A stretch of DNA of 53,523 nt. It comes from Candidatus Dichloromethanomonas elyunquensis (GTDB lineage Bacteria > Bacillota > Desulfitobacteriia > Desulfitobacteriales > Syntrophobotulaceae). This document shows positions 36,042 through 46,238 of the stretch, in pieces. The notes below the pieces were generated by a model. It did not search any database. It had not been told where the DNA came from and saw nothing but the letters and a program-made list of their open reading frames with translations. The first letter of the stretch is position 1; each line of letters starts with the position of its first letter. The stretch is taken from assembly GCA_001515265.1 (NCBI GenBank), contig LNDB01000014.1, forward strand, positions 1 through 53,523, given 5' to 3'. Position numbers and translations under genes: made by a program.

Positions 36042-38717
36042 ATGTACATAACGCGGTTTGTGAAAGTGTGGACGATTCTGGTCCTTACGATAATGATCCT
36101 TTTTCAAATAATACCTTTAAACTCTGGTTCAGCCAGTGCGGCTGATATTGGGGCGAACGTCTTAACCCTTCCCTACGATTCCACTGCTGAGAGGCTGGTT
36201 GTTGAAACAGCGCCGGGGACGGACCTAACTGCAATTGCCGCAGCTACCGGGGGCGCGGTGGTAAGGACGGGGCCTTTAAATTACAGTACGATCCAGTATG
36301 GAGGCTATACTTCTCATCAAGATTCGAACGCATCCTTATCCATTAATAAGGAAGCGATCAGACAATCAATTCTGGATTACCCCGGAATAGTAAGCGCCGA
36401 ATGGAGCAAGACTTACTCACTCAGTAATAGCCCACTTAAAGCAGCAGAGAGTACAAAAACGATTCAGACCTCAATCAGTGATCCCCAGTACGGCCTACAA
36501 TGGGGGTTGAAAAAGATACGCGCCGATCAGGTCTGGAACGAAGGGGTTACCGGCCAGGGTGTGATCGTTGCGGTCGTGGATACCGGCGTAGACCTCGAGC
36601 ATCCCGATCTGGTGGACACGGCCAAAAACATGAACAATCTGGTGCAGGGTTACAACGCCTATACCCGCAGCAGTTCGCCGGATGCGCCCCAGGATGATCA
36701 CGGGCATGGCACCTCAGTGGCCGGTGTCATTGCCGCACTGAATAACAATAAGGGAATCATCGGGATTGCCTATAATGCGAAGATCATGCCGATTAAGGCC
36801 ATGGATAAAAACGGAGAGGGGGAAGACAGCATTCTTGCCGATGGGATCATCTGGGCGGCGGACCACGGAGCCAAGATTATCAATATGAGTCTGGGGTCTC
36901 CGGATGAAACCAAAATCCTGGATGACGCTTTACGGTATGCTGCCAATCAAGGCTGTTTATTGGTAGGGGCCTCAGGAAACAATCAGACGGTCGAAGGTTC
37001 CTTTGTTGTGAAAACCGGAGAGACCGGGGTAGCTTATCCTGCAGCGAACCCGAATGTTATTGCTGTATCTGCTGTGGATTCCAATGACAAAATTGCCGAC
37101 TTTGCGCTTACCGGTCCCGAAGTTCTTCTGTCAGCTCCGGGAGTGAGGGTCATCACTGACTATTGGTCGCCAACGGAAACGGGCTGTGCCTATACTTCAG
37201 GTACATCGGTTGCCGCGCCGTTTGTTTCGGCTTCCGCAGCCCTTCTCTGGAGCCGCTTTCCCGAGCTATCTTCTAATGACATTAAAAAAGCCCTCACCCA
37301 ATCAGCCTACGATCTTGGCGATTCCGGCAGGGACAACCAATATGGATTCGGTCAGGTGGATGTCTACCGCGCTTTAAAGAGCCTAGAGGTACAGCAATCT
37401 TACTCCTCTCCCGCTGCCTTGGGATGGGAAGGCGGCAAGGTGTATACGGGGGGGACAGCGTCAGATCCTGAGGCTGTTCTGACAGTGCCTGCCGGTACGT
37501 TTTCCCTGCAGATGGACAGCGGCGGAAACGATAAAAAGGTGAACATCTCTCTTCAAAGTACGGATTCTCCGGGGGATTTCCCTGAGGGAATCCTCTCCGC
37601 AGGGGGTGCAATAACCATTAATCCCTGGGGTGAAGCCCCTGTAAAACACCCGTTGAGCTTGAATGTGACGCTGGAACAACCGGAGAAGGGCGTGGAGGGG
37701 GACCAATTGGCTTATCTCTATCTCTGGAGCGGTACCCGCTGGATCCGGGTAGGCGGAGGGGTGGATCAAACATCGAGCCAGTTACAGGTTACGATTTATG
37801 AACCCGGAATCTATATGGCAGGGTGGAGTGCCGAACCCACCACAGATAGAATCTCCGGCACGGACCGGATTCATACTGCCCTGGAGATTGCCAAGCAGGC
37901 GTTTCCTACGGGTACTGATACGGTAATCGTTACCCGGGCGGATAATTTTCCCGATGCGCTGGCCGGGGCGCCTTTGGCATACAAATACCATGCGCCGATC
38001 CTGCTGACTTTCTCGAATGAACTCGCTTCGGATGTTTATCAGGGTATCCTCAGCCTTGGCCCGAAAAGGATTTTTATTCTGGGGGGAACTTCCGCAGTAC
38101 AATCCGCGATTGAAGTTCAACTGCAACAGATCGCCAATGTTACCAGAATTGCCGGGGAAACTCGCTATGCTACGGCCTGTGCAATTGCCGACCTTTTGGG
38201 GACCACGGGGGAGGGTGTGATTGTAAACGGTGCAAATTTCCCAGACGCCATCTCCGTGGCGGCTCCCGCAGCCATGCAGGGTAAGCCTATTCTGCTCACA
38301 CCGGGGGACAGTCTGGTTTCGAATACAGAAAACTCTTTAAGAAAACTCTCTATTGTGGAAACGGAAGTAATCGGCGGTACAGGAGTTATTAAGGAAGATT
38401 TATTTGCACAGCTGCCTTATCCCCATCGAATCAGCGGAAATGACCGTTATTCCACCTCCGCTGCCGTGGTGGAAGCGAACCGACCGAAAGGGAAAATCCT
38501 CTATCTAGCTACAGGACAAAATTTCCCGGATGCCTTGACGGGAGGGATTTTAGCTGCGTGCAATTCCACAGACATTCTGATGTTATCCTCGGAAGGGCTG
38601 AATGAAGTTCAGATAGCCCTTTTGAATAACATTTACAACAAAAAAATAGTAGTGTTAGGTGGAGAAAAAATGGTTTCACAAGACCTAATTTTAAAGGTAC
38701 AGGGACTTATAAAATAG
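36042..38717 (+). CDS. Subtilisin-like serine protease (S8) with CWB2 repeats, first copy
   Basis: Wall-bound protease of 891 residues. Order: signal peptide (1-34), a propeptide-like region (about 38-125), S8 catalytic domain (about 150-455) with Asp180 in VAVVDTGVD, His222 in DDHGHGTSVAG, Asn313 in GASGNN and Ser389 in SGTSVAAP. A beta-rich domain follows (about 460-600, ending GIYMAGWS), then three CWB2 repeats (about 605-891). All catalytic residues are present, so it should be active, perhaps maturing other surface proteins. It is transcribed divergently from the GH18 gene. Confidence 0.92.
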   Translation: MYITRFVKVWTILVLTIMILFQIIPLNSGSASAADIGANVLTLPYDSTAERLVVETAPGTDLTAIAAATGGAVVRTGPLNYSTIQYGGYTSHQDSNASLSINKEAIRQSILDYPGIVSAEWSKTYSLSNSPLKAAESTKTIQTSISDPQYGLQWGLKKIRADQVWNEGVTGQGVIVAVVDTGVDLEHPDLVDTAKNMNNLVQGYNAYTRSSSPDAPQDDHGHGTSVAGVIAALNNNKGIIGIAYNAKIMPIKAMDKNGEGEDSILADGIIWAADHGAKIINMSLGSPDETKILDDALRYAANQGCLLVGASGNNQTVEGSFVVKTGETGVAYPAANPNVIAVSAVDSNDKIADFALTGPEVLLSAPGVRVITDYWSPTETGCAYTSGTSVAAPFVSASAALLWSRFPELSSNDIKKALTQSAYDLGDSGRDNQYGFGQVDVYRALKSLEVQQSYSSPAALGWEGGKVYTGGTASDPEAVLTVPAGTFSLQMDSGGNDKKVNISLQSTDSPGDFPEGILSAGGAITINPWGEAPVKHPLSLNVTLEQPEKGVEGDQLAYLYLWSGTRWIRVGGGVDQTSSQLQVTIYEPGIYMAGWSAEPTTDRISGTDRIHTALEIAKQAFPTGTDTVIVTRADNFPDALAGAPLAYKYHAPILLTFSNELASDVYQGILSLGPKRIFILGGTSAVQSAIEVQLQQIANVTRIAGETRYATACAIADLLGTTGEGVIVNGANFPDAISVAAPAAMQGKPILLTPGDSLVSNTENSLRKLSIVETEVIGGTGVIKEDLFAQLPYPHRISGNDRYSTSAAVVEANRPKGKILYLATGQNFPDALTGGILAACNSTDILMLSSEGLNEVQIALLNNIYNKKIVVLGGEKMVSQDLILKVQGLIK

Positions 38718-39023
38718 TAAATCCTGAGTAAATAGAAATAAAATAAATATTACCATTTAACGATTAGAATTCTATTTATTTCCTCCTACCCAAAAACGGA
38801 AAAAGTCTTTCCTATTTTATTTCTTTGAGCTTGATGTCAAAGTTATAGTCATCAAGCTTTTATATCGTCCATCAAATACTTAAATTAAGAGTATGAGTGC
38901 CTGTAATTAATTCCTTGAAAAATGAAGGAATAACGTGGAATTTAGCGAATTTGAAATATATAAGACAAATGTTGGAAAAGAGAAAATCATCGGGTTTGGA
39001 AGGGAAGGTAGGAATAAAGCTCC
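38718..39023 (+). other. 306-base intergenic region between the two subtilisin genes
   Basis: No gene is seen. It contains the terminator at 38828-38861 and an AT-rich stretch before the second protease gene, in which no clear promoter could be picked out. Confidence 0.6.
38828..38861 (+). terminator. Terminator after the first subtilisin gene
   Basis: AGCTTGATG (38828-38836) pairs perfectly with CATCAAGCT (38850-38858), 13-base loop, followed by TTTATAT. Confidence 0.75.
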
Positions 39024-41459
39024 ATGCGGATATTTAGCATGCTGATTTTGTTTATCACATTGATATTAGGAGGAATTCATATTCCTATTTCGGAGTACTG
39101 TCGGGATCAGGAAAACTTTAATTTCTCGAATTCTCAAGAATTACAGCAAGGAGCTAATATCTGCGCGGTCTCTTTGGATAGTCGTTCTTTATCTGGAAAT
39201 GATTCTGAGGTTTCACGGCAGTGGGGAATTAGGAAAATACGTGCCGACAGAGTGTGGAATGAGGGATTCTGCGGTGACGGGGTTATTGTTGCAACAATTG
39301 ATACTGGGATTGATCTGAAACATCCAGATTTTATCAGCCAAAATGAAAGCAACATTGTTTCTGGCTATAATGCGATAACAAAAAGTGAATTACCATGTGC
39401 GGTACAGGATGACAATGGTCACGGTACTTCTGTAGCCGGAGTGATCGCTGCTCTGAGAAATGATAGGGGAATTGTTGGGATTGCATATCATGCAAAAATA
39501 ATGCCTATTAAAGTAATGGATCAGAATGGGGAAGGCCAAGACGAAGTGATTGCGGACGGTATTGTTTGGGCTGTAGATCACGGGGCGAAAATTATTAATA
39601 TGAGTATTGAAGATGCCAAAAAGGCCAAAGTTTTGGAGGAAGCGATACAATATGCATCGGATAAGGACTGTATCTTGATTGCCGCTGCCGGAAATAAGAG
39701 CGGGTACATAACGCAGTCCATAGAGAATGATACCGGAACCCAAAAGGGTGTGGTCACCTATCCGGCATCCAATCCGAATGTTATTGCCGTTTCATCAATT
39801 GATGCAACAGATAAAATTTCCGGTTTTTCGCTTTATGGGTCTGAAGTTTTGTTAAGTGCACCCGGGGATAAAATTTATACCGATTACCTTTCGGAAAAAG
39901 GGTCCGAATATATTTCTAAAAGCGGTACATCCTTTGCCGCCCCTATGGTTGCAGGTGCAGCTGCCTTACTTTGGAGCAACTTCCCTCAGCTGTCAGCTTC
40001 AGATATCAGACAGGCTCTTGTGGAATCAGCCTATGATCTTGGCGGGGAGGGCAGAGACGATCAATATGGGTTCGGTCGAATTGATGTTTACCGGGCATTC
40101 AAGAAATTGCAACGACCTAAGGAATATACTTCTCCGGCTAGTCTAGATTGGGAGGGGGGAAGTGTCCTTTCAGGGAATACAATTGACGATTCTAAGGTTA
40201 TTCTTACAGTTCTTCCGGGGACCTTCCCTTTACAGGTGAATCCTGATGGTTTAGACAAACGAGTAATTGTATCGCTTTCAGAGACTTACGCCAATCATAA
40301 TTTTCCAGAAGGGATTATTCCGGCGAGTGATTTGTTTGATCTTCGCTGGGATCAGGATGTTTCTCAAAAACTATTAACCGTAGAGATTAAGTTGCAGCCA
40401 GCAAAACCAATCACGATGAAAGCACGGAAGTATATCGCCTATCTGTATGAGTGGAGTAACCCACGGTGGATTCGTATAGGAGGAGGGGTGCCGGAAACCT
40501 CCGATATAATTAAAGTATCTCTTTATGAGCAGGGAATTTACCGGGTCGGTTGGAGTCCGGAACCAGAAATTAATCGAATTGCCGGGGTGGATAGAATTCA
40601 TACTGCTTTGGAAATCGCTAAACAGGCATTTCCTACCGGGGCAGATAGCGTGATACTTACCCGCTCGGACAACTTTCCTGATGCCTTGGCGGCTGCACCT
40701 TTAGCATATAAATATCATGCTCCGATTTTGCTTACCAATCCTCAGGTCCTTCACGCAGATATCGAAAAAATCTGCAGGGATTTTCAGCCTAAGAATATTT
40801 ACATTTTGGGAGGGGAAGAAGCAGTTGGTTACGATATCGAGAGGCAACTTTTATCAATAGCTCCCGTTCAAAGAATTGCCGGGAGTGACCGCTATGCAAC
40901 TGCAGCTGCCATCGCAAAAACACTTGGAACTAAAGGACAAGCCGTTGTAGTTAATAGCAATGATTTTCCGGATGCAATCGCTGCAGCCTCTCATGCATCT
41001 TACCAAGGCAAGCCGATCTTATTGACTTCATCAGATTTTTTAAATCAAGAAACCCAAGCCATACTCAGAAAGTTAGCGGTTACGAAAACCGAAGTTATCG
41101 GTGGACGGGAGGTTCTTGACGATCAAGTATTTTCGTTATTAATAAATCCAAAGAGGTTGGGCGGAAAAGACCGATTTGATACCTCATCTAAGTTGATTAA
41201 TCAAGAAAAGCCAGAAGGAAGGATTTATTTCCTTGCGACGGGCATGGAGTTTCCGGATGCTTTGACAGGAGGGGTACTTGCTTCGTGCAATCGGTCCAAC
41301 ATCATATTATTATCACCAATCGGACCTACACCAGACCAAACGGCTTTTCTATCCGATACAAAAAGCAAAAGAATCATTGCTTTGGGGGGACAAGATGCTG
41401 TTCCCGATGATATCCTTCAGAGAATCAATGGTCTTGTTAAGTCGTTACACGATGAATAG
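39024..41459 (+). CDS. Subtilisin-like serine protease (S8) with CWB2 repeats, second copy, lacking the propeptide
   Basis: 811-residue paralogue of the preceding protease: hydrophobic N-terminus (1-20), S8 domain (about 65-370) with Asp93 in TIDTGID, His133 in NGHGTSVAG and Ser303 in KSGTSFAAP, a beta-rich domain (about 375-520, with GIYRVGWS), and three CWB2 repeats (about 525-811). The region before the catalytic domain is only about 45 residues after the signal, against about 115 in the first copy, so the propeptide appears lost. The gene is also visibly more AT-rich than its neighbour. The catalytic set is intact. Confidence 0.9.
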   Translation: MRIFSMLILFITLILGGIHIPISEYCRDQENFNFSNSQELQQGANICAVSLDSRSLSGNDSEVSRQWGIRKIRADRVWNEGFCGDGVIVATIDTGIDLKHPDFISQNESNIVSGYNAITKSELPCAVQDDNGHGTSVAGVIAALRNDRGIVGIAYHAKIMPIKVMDQNGEGQDEVIADGIVWAVDHGAKIINMSIEDAKKAKVLEEAIQYASDKDCILIAAAGNKSGYITQSIENDTGTQKGVVTYPASNPNVIAVSSIDATDKISGFSLYGSEVLLSAPGDKIYTDYLSEKGSEYISKSGTSFAAPMVAGAAALLWSNFPQLSASDIRQALVESAYDLGGEGRDDQYGFGRIDVYRAFKKLQRPKEYTSPASLDWEGGSVLSGNTIDDSKVILTVLPGTFPLQVNPDGLDKRVIVSLSETYANHNFPEGIIPASDLFDLRWDQDVSQKLLTVEIKLQPAKPITMKARKYIAYLYEWSNPRWIRIGGGVPETSDIIKVSLYEQGIYRVGWSPEPEINRIAGVDRIHTALEIAKQAFPTGADSVILTRSDNFPDALAAAPLAYKYHAPILLTNPQVLHADIEKICRDFQPKNIYILGGEEAVGYDIERQLLSIAPVQRIAGSDRYATAAAIAKTLGTKGQAVVVNSNDFPDAIAAASHASYQGKPILLTSSDFLNQETQAILRKLAVTKTEVIGGREVLDDQVFSLLINPKRLGGKDRFDTSSKLINQEKPEGRIYFLATGMEFPDALTGGVLASCNRSNIILLSPIGPTPDQTAFLSDTKSKRIIALGGQDAVPDDILQRINGLVKSLHDE

Positions 41460-41487
41460 GAATTATAAAAACAATTATTCATTTAAA

Positions 41488-41883
41488 CTAATTTTTTGCA
41501 GTAACTTTTTCTTCTACTATTACTTCATAATTCAATCCTTTAGAGGATACAATGATCGCGTATTCCCCGGGATCGACTTCAAAATTGTCTGATGACTCCA
41601 AGGCCTTTGGGCCGGTTCCAAATGCACCTTTGACCTTTTCGTCTTTATCAACGATCTGACAGTCAATACCTGTTTGGGAAATACCGCTGGTCTTATACTT
41701 TACCCTGATCTGATTGGAGTTGATCGTATAGTAGGGTGAATGGGCATCACTGTTTCCTGTAAGTTTGATAACTTCTTTATAACCGTCCGAAGTATCTTTT
41801 GTACGGCTGCATCCTGTTAATGAAAAGAGCAGGATAAAAATGACTAATAGGATTTTCGAAAATTGAAATTGTTTTGCTAGCAT
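41488..41883 (-). CDS. Small lipoprotein of unknown function
   Basis: 131 residues with a lipoprotein signal peptide: positive start, hydrophobic run, and lipobox LTGC with the lipidated cysteine at position 25. The mature part is mainly beta-rich (QIRVKYKTSG, GEYAIIVSSKGLNYEVIVEEK), possibly a small beta-sandwich, but I recognise no family. AAAGGGG precedes the ATG. It is transcribed away from the S-layer gene and converges on the second subtilisin gene. Confidence 0.8.
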   Translation of the reverse strand: MLAKQFQFSKILLVIFILLFSLTGCSRTKDTSDGYKEVIKLTGNSDAHSPYYTINSNQIRVKYKTSGISQTGIDCQIVDKDEKVKGAFGTGPKALESSDNFEVDPGEYAIIVSSKGLNYEVIVEEKVTAKN

Positions 41884-41921
41884 AAGATTGGCCCCTTTTG
41901 TAGTTGTTTTTTATAATAAAT

Positions 41922-41949
41922 ATTTTATCATGCTAAATTAAATAGGCAA
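41922..41949 (-). promoter_or_regulatory. Promoter of the lipoprotein gene
   Basis: On the minus strand TTGCCT (41944-41949) and TAAAAT (41922-41927), 16-base spacer. Confidence 0.5.
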
Positions 41950-41990
41950 TTTTATATTATAAACAAATTATAAAATTTTTTTGACTACTG

Positions 41991-42017
41991 GAAAAATTTT
42001 GCGTAATACTGTAAAAT
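41991..42017 (+). promoter_or_regulatory. Promoter of the first S-layer gene
   Basis: TTGACT (41991-41996) and TAAAAT (42012-42017), spacer 15, behind a very AT-rich upstream stretch that could act as an UP element. If correct, the S-layer mRNA has a leader of about 400 bases that includes the structured element at 42175-42285. Confidence 0.5.
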
Positions 42018-42174
42018 ACAAAATTACGAACGCTTATTTTTTGAAACAACGGTGAATCTTTTTTCTTATCCATAATAAAAAACTTAGGGTAATAAAGCAG
42101 GAATATTTTAATTGTTAAAGAATAATATAAGGAGGTATGGAAGCCTTCATTGTGCTTCTTTTACCATATACAAG

Positions 42175-42285
42175 TCTAAAGGGAGAACCGCCCCTGAGGA
42201 ACGAGGCTCAGAGGGGGGACGCCCCCGCTCGGGTGGTGCCTTTAGATATTGCGCAATGTCTAAAGATCAGATGCGATCTGTTAAG
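42175..42285 (+). ncRNA. Conserved structured RNA leader of the first S-layer gene (unassigned cis-regulatory RNA)
   Basis: Predicted stems: P1 TCTAAAGG (42175-42182) with CCTTTAGA (42239-42246); P2 ACCGCCC (42187-42193) with GGGTGGT (42231-42237); P3 CTGAG (42194-42198) with CTCAG (42207-42211); P4 GGGGG with CCCCC around ACG (42214-42226). Conserved downstream bases are GCGCAA and GTCT-AAGA. The same architecture occurs at 49782-49890 upstream of the paralogous S-layer gene, with stem changes that preserve pairing. I know no riboswitch class that fits. A role in mRNA stability or ligand sensing is inference. Confidence 0.65.
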
Positions 42286-42422
42286 GGGGGTGAGGAAGAC
42301 ATAAACGACATTTAAGTTGGAAAATGCAGAAAGTATGAGAAAAGATGTCTTTTACAAATATTTGCATTTTCTAAGACAGAAAGAAGTTTTACCCTTTATT
42401 GAAAGAGAGGAGATTAGACTAA

Positions 42423-45400
42423 ATGAGTAGAACGAAGAAGATAGCTGTTTTAGCTATCATTGCTATGGTTCTGACTATGCTACCAATTCAGCTCTTTGCT
42501 GCAACTACCGCAGCAGACAGTACCAGACTATTCGGCAACAGCCGTGTAGAAACAGCTCTGCAAGTTTGCGATGCTGGTTGGACTTCTGCTACTACAGTAA
42601 TTATTGCTGCCGCTGACCAAGAAAACCTCGTTGACGCTTTGGCCGCCGCTTCCTTGGCAGGTCAGGAAAACGCTCCTATCCTTTTAACTTCCAAAGCTTC
42701 CCTCGATGCTGCTGTTAAAGCTAAAATTTCAGCATTGGGTGCTAAGAAAGTGTATGCTGTTGGAGCTCTGTCTGATAGCGTTAAAAGCGAACTGAGCGCT
42801 ATGAGCGGTGTCACAGTTGAAGCCCTTAAAGGGGACAACCGCTATGATACTGCTAAAGCTATCAATGCTAAACTTGTTGCACCTGCTGGCACTTTCGTAG
42901 TAGGTTCCGGCGCTCTGGCTGATGCTCTTTCTGTGAGTGCATTTGCTGCTGCTAACAAATATGCTATCGTTCTTGCTGGTTCTGACGGCAAAATTCCTGC
43001 CGGACAAACCGCTCTCGGCTCCAAAACCTATCTCGTTGGCGGATCCGCTCTTGTAGCTGACATCGCCGGCGCTACCCGTATTGCCGGGGCTGACCGCTTT
43101 GAAACTAACAAAGCTGTCCTCCAAACACTTTCCTTTGAATATACTAAAGTTTATGTAGCAAACGGATTTAACGAGCACCTCGTTGATTCTCTGGTGGCTG
43201 CTCCTTTAGCTGCTCAAATCAAGGCTGCTATCGTTCTTGCTGACAATAGCGGTATTGCTGCTAAAGACATTGTCAATAGCAAACTTACTTCTACCAGCAC
43301 TGTTGTAGCCCTTGGCGGAACCGGTGTTGTATCCGACAGCGTAAGAGACAATGTTAAATACTCCGCTCCTGCTGCTTTCGCAGTTAGTGATGTTGAAGTA
43401 GTTGGCCTTGGTCAGGTAAAAGTGACCTTTAACCAGGAAGTTAACGAAACTAATGCAGAAACAATGAGCAATTACACCATCGGAACCACTGCTCTTACCG
43501 GTACAGGTGCTGCAGTGCGTCAATCCGATAAGAAGACCGTTCTCGTAACCTTCGATGGTGCAGGTGCCGGAGTTGGACAAATCCCTGCTCAAGGTACCAA
43601 ATGGACCTTCAAAGTTGCTTCTGGCATCCTGAATGCTGTTGGCGACCAGACCAATGCTAAGTTCGAAAAAGAACTGACCTTCAGCGATTCTACCGCTCCT
43701 AAAGTAGTCAGCGTCACCCCGACAGGTAACAAGAAAGTTTCTGTAACCTTCAGCGAACCTGTTATGATGACCACCTTGGGTACCGGAATTAAAATTGACG
43801 GGGTAGCTCATACCGCTGCAGGTTCAGGTACACTTGCCGTTAATAACGGTGTTGCAGGTACTTCCGGAGACGAAGCTGCAACTCAAGCCGGTGCTGTCGT
43901 TTGGGCTAACAAACTTGTAATTCCTTTCAATGCCGCACTTAGCGTAGGAAGCCACACCTTGACAGTTCCTGCGGGCACTGCTGGTACTGACTATGTCGAT
44001 GCTGCCGGATTCCGTGTAGAAGAAACCACCATGAACTTCACCATTGATGCCGTAACGGGTAATCCTACCATTAAGGAAATTACAGCTCAAGATAATGGTA
44101 CTGTAAAAGTCCTGTTCGATCGCATCATGGACGTTACCGCTGGTGGGACTAACTCCGTATTACTGGCTGCAAATTACTCAGTAAATACAGCTGGAACCAA
44201 TCCTGGTCTTCCTAGCAAGATCGATAACCGTGATGATTATATCAAATTGCCATTTGCTGCAATTTCTGCAGGAAGCAATACCCTGATCATCGATAAAGAT
44301 ATTAAAGATGCCTGGGGCAACAAACTTTCCGATGGCAGCGATGACATCCGTGTATCCTTTGAAGCAACCAAAGATACCACCAAACCTACCATTACTTCTA
44401 TTAATCTGACTGGAAACGAAGCAACCGGTGCTATAATCACTGTTAAATTCAGTGAAGATGTATCCGGTACCTTTGCCAGCAATGCCAACAGCTACAAGCT
44501 GAGAAATGCTTCAGGTGATGTAGTAGCCAGTGTTGCTGCCGACTATGCGTCAATTCTAAACTCCGTTGGAACTACCGCTGATAAAGATACTTGGGTTCTC
44601 ACCCTTGTAGCAGGCAAGTCTCCGCTGACTGATGCTTCTTATTCCTTAGAAGTAAAAGATATTGTAGACCTTGCCTCCACTCCGAACAGAATTGACACAA
44701 TCGTAACCAACTTTACTGTTGGCGATACTGTTAAACCTACAGTATCAACCGCTTATGAATCTTCCACCACCGCTAACAAGGTTATGGTAGTATTTAGCGA
44801 AGCCATGAGCGCATCTGTTAATGAGCTCGCAAACTACTACTATATTCAAGTTAATGGTGAAGTAAAAGCACTTCCCAGCGGAACTACGATTTCCAGAGAA
44901 AGTGACAAAATTGTCAGCATTAAGTTCCCGAACGGTGTAGTGGTCAATCCTGCTGGCGCAGCTACTGATATTAAATGGATCAGAGTTGCTAACGTATCAG
45001 ACGTTGCCGGCAACACCATTGCCGGTGCATCTTATGATCAGCTGATCGCTGCTGCCGGTGCTGCTCCTAAGATTACAATCACAGCTAGTTCTGTAGTGGT
45101 TTCTAAAGTTGGCGACGATATCTGGGTACAATTTGAAACTAGTGAACCGCTCAGCACTGTCAGCACCGCTGAAGTAACATTTGGTGGTGTGGTAGCTGAC
45201 ACTTATGTGATTTCAGGCAAACAAGTAACCCTTAAGTATCTGTTATCTACTGGTAACGTAGCAGGCGTTAAAGCTGTTGGTTCATCCGCTACAGCTATCT
45301 TGGTAGCTTCTACAACTGGTGCTGTTGGTGGTGCTGCTCCTGCGGCTACTATGAACGTTGAAGGGAGACTGCTTGCAGCTTATAATACCGCTGCTCTGGC

Positions 45401-46151
45401 TATCCCTGTCTATGATGACCAGGTTGCACCTGAAGTTTCCAATATTGCTATGGCAGGCAGTAATGTCATCAACATTACCTTCAGTGAACAAATCAATGCA
45501 GGTCTGGTTGGACTCTACAAAGATGACTTCACGTTTGATTGCAATGGCACATTGCTTACTGCTCCTACCCCAACCGTAACTGGTGCTGGCAACAATATTC
45601 TTACCTTTACTTGGGCTACTCCGTTCCCGGCTGAAACTGTAAATGTAAGAGCTGTTGCTGACAAGATCAGCGTAGTAGACATGAAGACCGATGTTGCTGA
45701 AACTGAAAACATTTATGTTCCTACAACCGCTAACAAAGGAAACAATCTTGTAACCGCAGCCGGTCCGTATATCGTATCTGCTGCCCTGACAACAGATGAC
45801 GGTTCTGCTGATGGCAACTTCAGTAAGATTGGCGATGTTATGACCATCACTTACAGTAGGGCTGTAACTGTTACTACTGCAGGCGGTGCAATTGCTGTCG
45901 GCGCTAGTGATGCAACTGCAACTGCTGCAAATATCAGCAGTATTACTGGCACAGTTATAACTTATGGTGTTGGTTCAACAGTAACGGTTGCTCATCCTAC
46001 AGCTAACACAGTAACGCTCACAATCGGTGCTACTAACTTAACTGCTGGTGTAGCTGGTGGTGCTTTAGTTCCTGGTACCGCTGGTGGTGCTGGTGTAATT
46101 GTTGGTGCAGCTGCTCCTGTAAACATGATTGTCAGTGTTGAAACTCTGTAA
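42423..46151 (+). CDS. S-layer protein with three CWB2 repeats and Ig-like (SbsA-type) domains, first copy
   Basis: Likely a main S-layer subunit of 1242 residues. Signal peptide (1-27, ending LFA), three CWB2 repeats (about 30-315) for wall attachment, then a series of Ig-like domains recognised by repeats of the start pattern VKVTFNQEV, VSVTFSEPV, ITVKFSEDV, NKVMVVFSEAM and VINITFSEQI. About 135 Ala/Gly/Thr/Val-rich residues close the protein and are absent from the paralogue at 49966-53280. Codon choice looks biased toward few codons (GCT, GTT, AAC), as in highly expressed genes. The long structured leader and strong terminator also fit high expression. Confidence 0.88.
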   Translation: MSRTKKIAVLAIIAMVLTMLPIQLFAATTAADSTRLFGNSRVETALQVCDAGWTSATTVIIAAADQENLVDALAAASLAGQENAPILLTSKASLDAAVKAKISALGAKKVYAVGALSDSVKSELSAMSGVTVEALKGDNRYDTAKAINAKLVAPAGTFVVGSGALADALSVSAFAAANKYAIVLAGSDGKIPAGQTALGSKTYLVGGSALVADIAGATRIAGADRFETNKAVLQTLSFEYTKVYVANGFNEHLVDSLVAAPLAAQIKAAIVLADNSGIAAKDIVNSKLTSTSTVVALGGTGVVSDSVRDNVKYSAPAAFAVSDVEVVGLGQVKVTFNQEVNETNAETMSNYTIGTTALTGTGAAVRQSDKKTVLVTFDGAGAGVGQIPAQGTKWTFKVASGILNAVGDQTNAKFEKELTFSDSTAPKVVSVTPTGNKKVSVTFSEPVMMTTLGTGIKIDGVAHTAAGSGTLAVNNGVAGTSGDEAATQAGAVVWANKLVIPFNAALSVGSHTLTVPAGTAGTDYVDAAGFRVEETTMNFTIDAVTGNPTIKEITAQDNGTVKVLFDRIMDVTAGGTNSVLLAANYSVNTAGTNPGLPSKIDNRDDYIKLPFAAISAGSNTLIIDKDIKDAWGNKLSDGSDDIRVSFEATKDTTKPTITSINLTGNEATGAIITVKFSEDVSGTFASNANSYKLRNASGDVVASVAADYASILNSVGTTADKDTWVLTLVAGKSPLTDASYSLEVKDIVDLASTPNRIDTIVTNFTVGDTVKPTVSTAYESSTTANKVMVVFSEAMSASVNELANYYYIQVNGEVKALPSGTTISRESDKIVSIKFPNGVVVNPAGAATDIKWIRVANVSDVAGNTIAGASYDQLIAAAGAAPKITITASSVVVSKVGDDIWVQFETSEPLSTVSTAEVTFGGVVADTYVISGKQVTLKYLLSTGNVAGVKAVGSSATAILVASTTGAVGGAAPAATMNVEGRLLAAYNTAALAIPVYDDQVAPEVSNIAMAGSNVINITFSEQINAGLVGLYKDDFTFDCNGTLLTAPTPTVTGAGNNILTFTWATPFPAETVNVRAVADKISVVDMKTDVAETENIYVPTTANKGNNLVTAAGPYIVSAALTTDDGSADGNFSKIGDVMTITYSRAVTVTTAGGAIAVGASDATATAANISSITGTVITYGVGSTVTVAHPTANTVTLTIGATNLTAGVAGGALVPGTAGGAGVIVGAAAPVNMIVSVETL

Positions 46152-46181
46152 TTTCGTAGCTTAAACATTACGGGATTATAC

Positions 46182-46209
46182 AAGAAGGAGGGGGAAACCC
46201 CTCCTTCTT
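46182..46209 (+). terminator. Strong terminator of the first S-layer gene
   Basis: AAGAAGGAGGGG (from 46182) pairs perfectly with CCCCTCCTTCTT (to 46209) over a short G/A loop, followed by AAATTATTAATATTTT. Confidence 0.85.
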
Positions 46210-46238
46210 AAATTATTAATATTTTATTCTTGTGGATA

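Noticed and set aside
42231..42240. GGGTGGTGCC in the first S-layer leader resembles the T-box core AGGGTGGTACC.
   Set aside because: The second leader copy has GGGTAGTGCC at the same place, the bases are better explained as a P2 stem arm, and no Stem I or specifier loop is seen.
42112..42315. Open frame of 67 codons across the first S-layer leader.
   Set aside because: The matching frame in the second leader is short, and base changes between copies follow stem pairing rather than codon positions, so an RNA element is the better reading.
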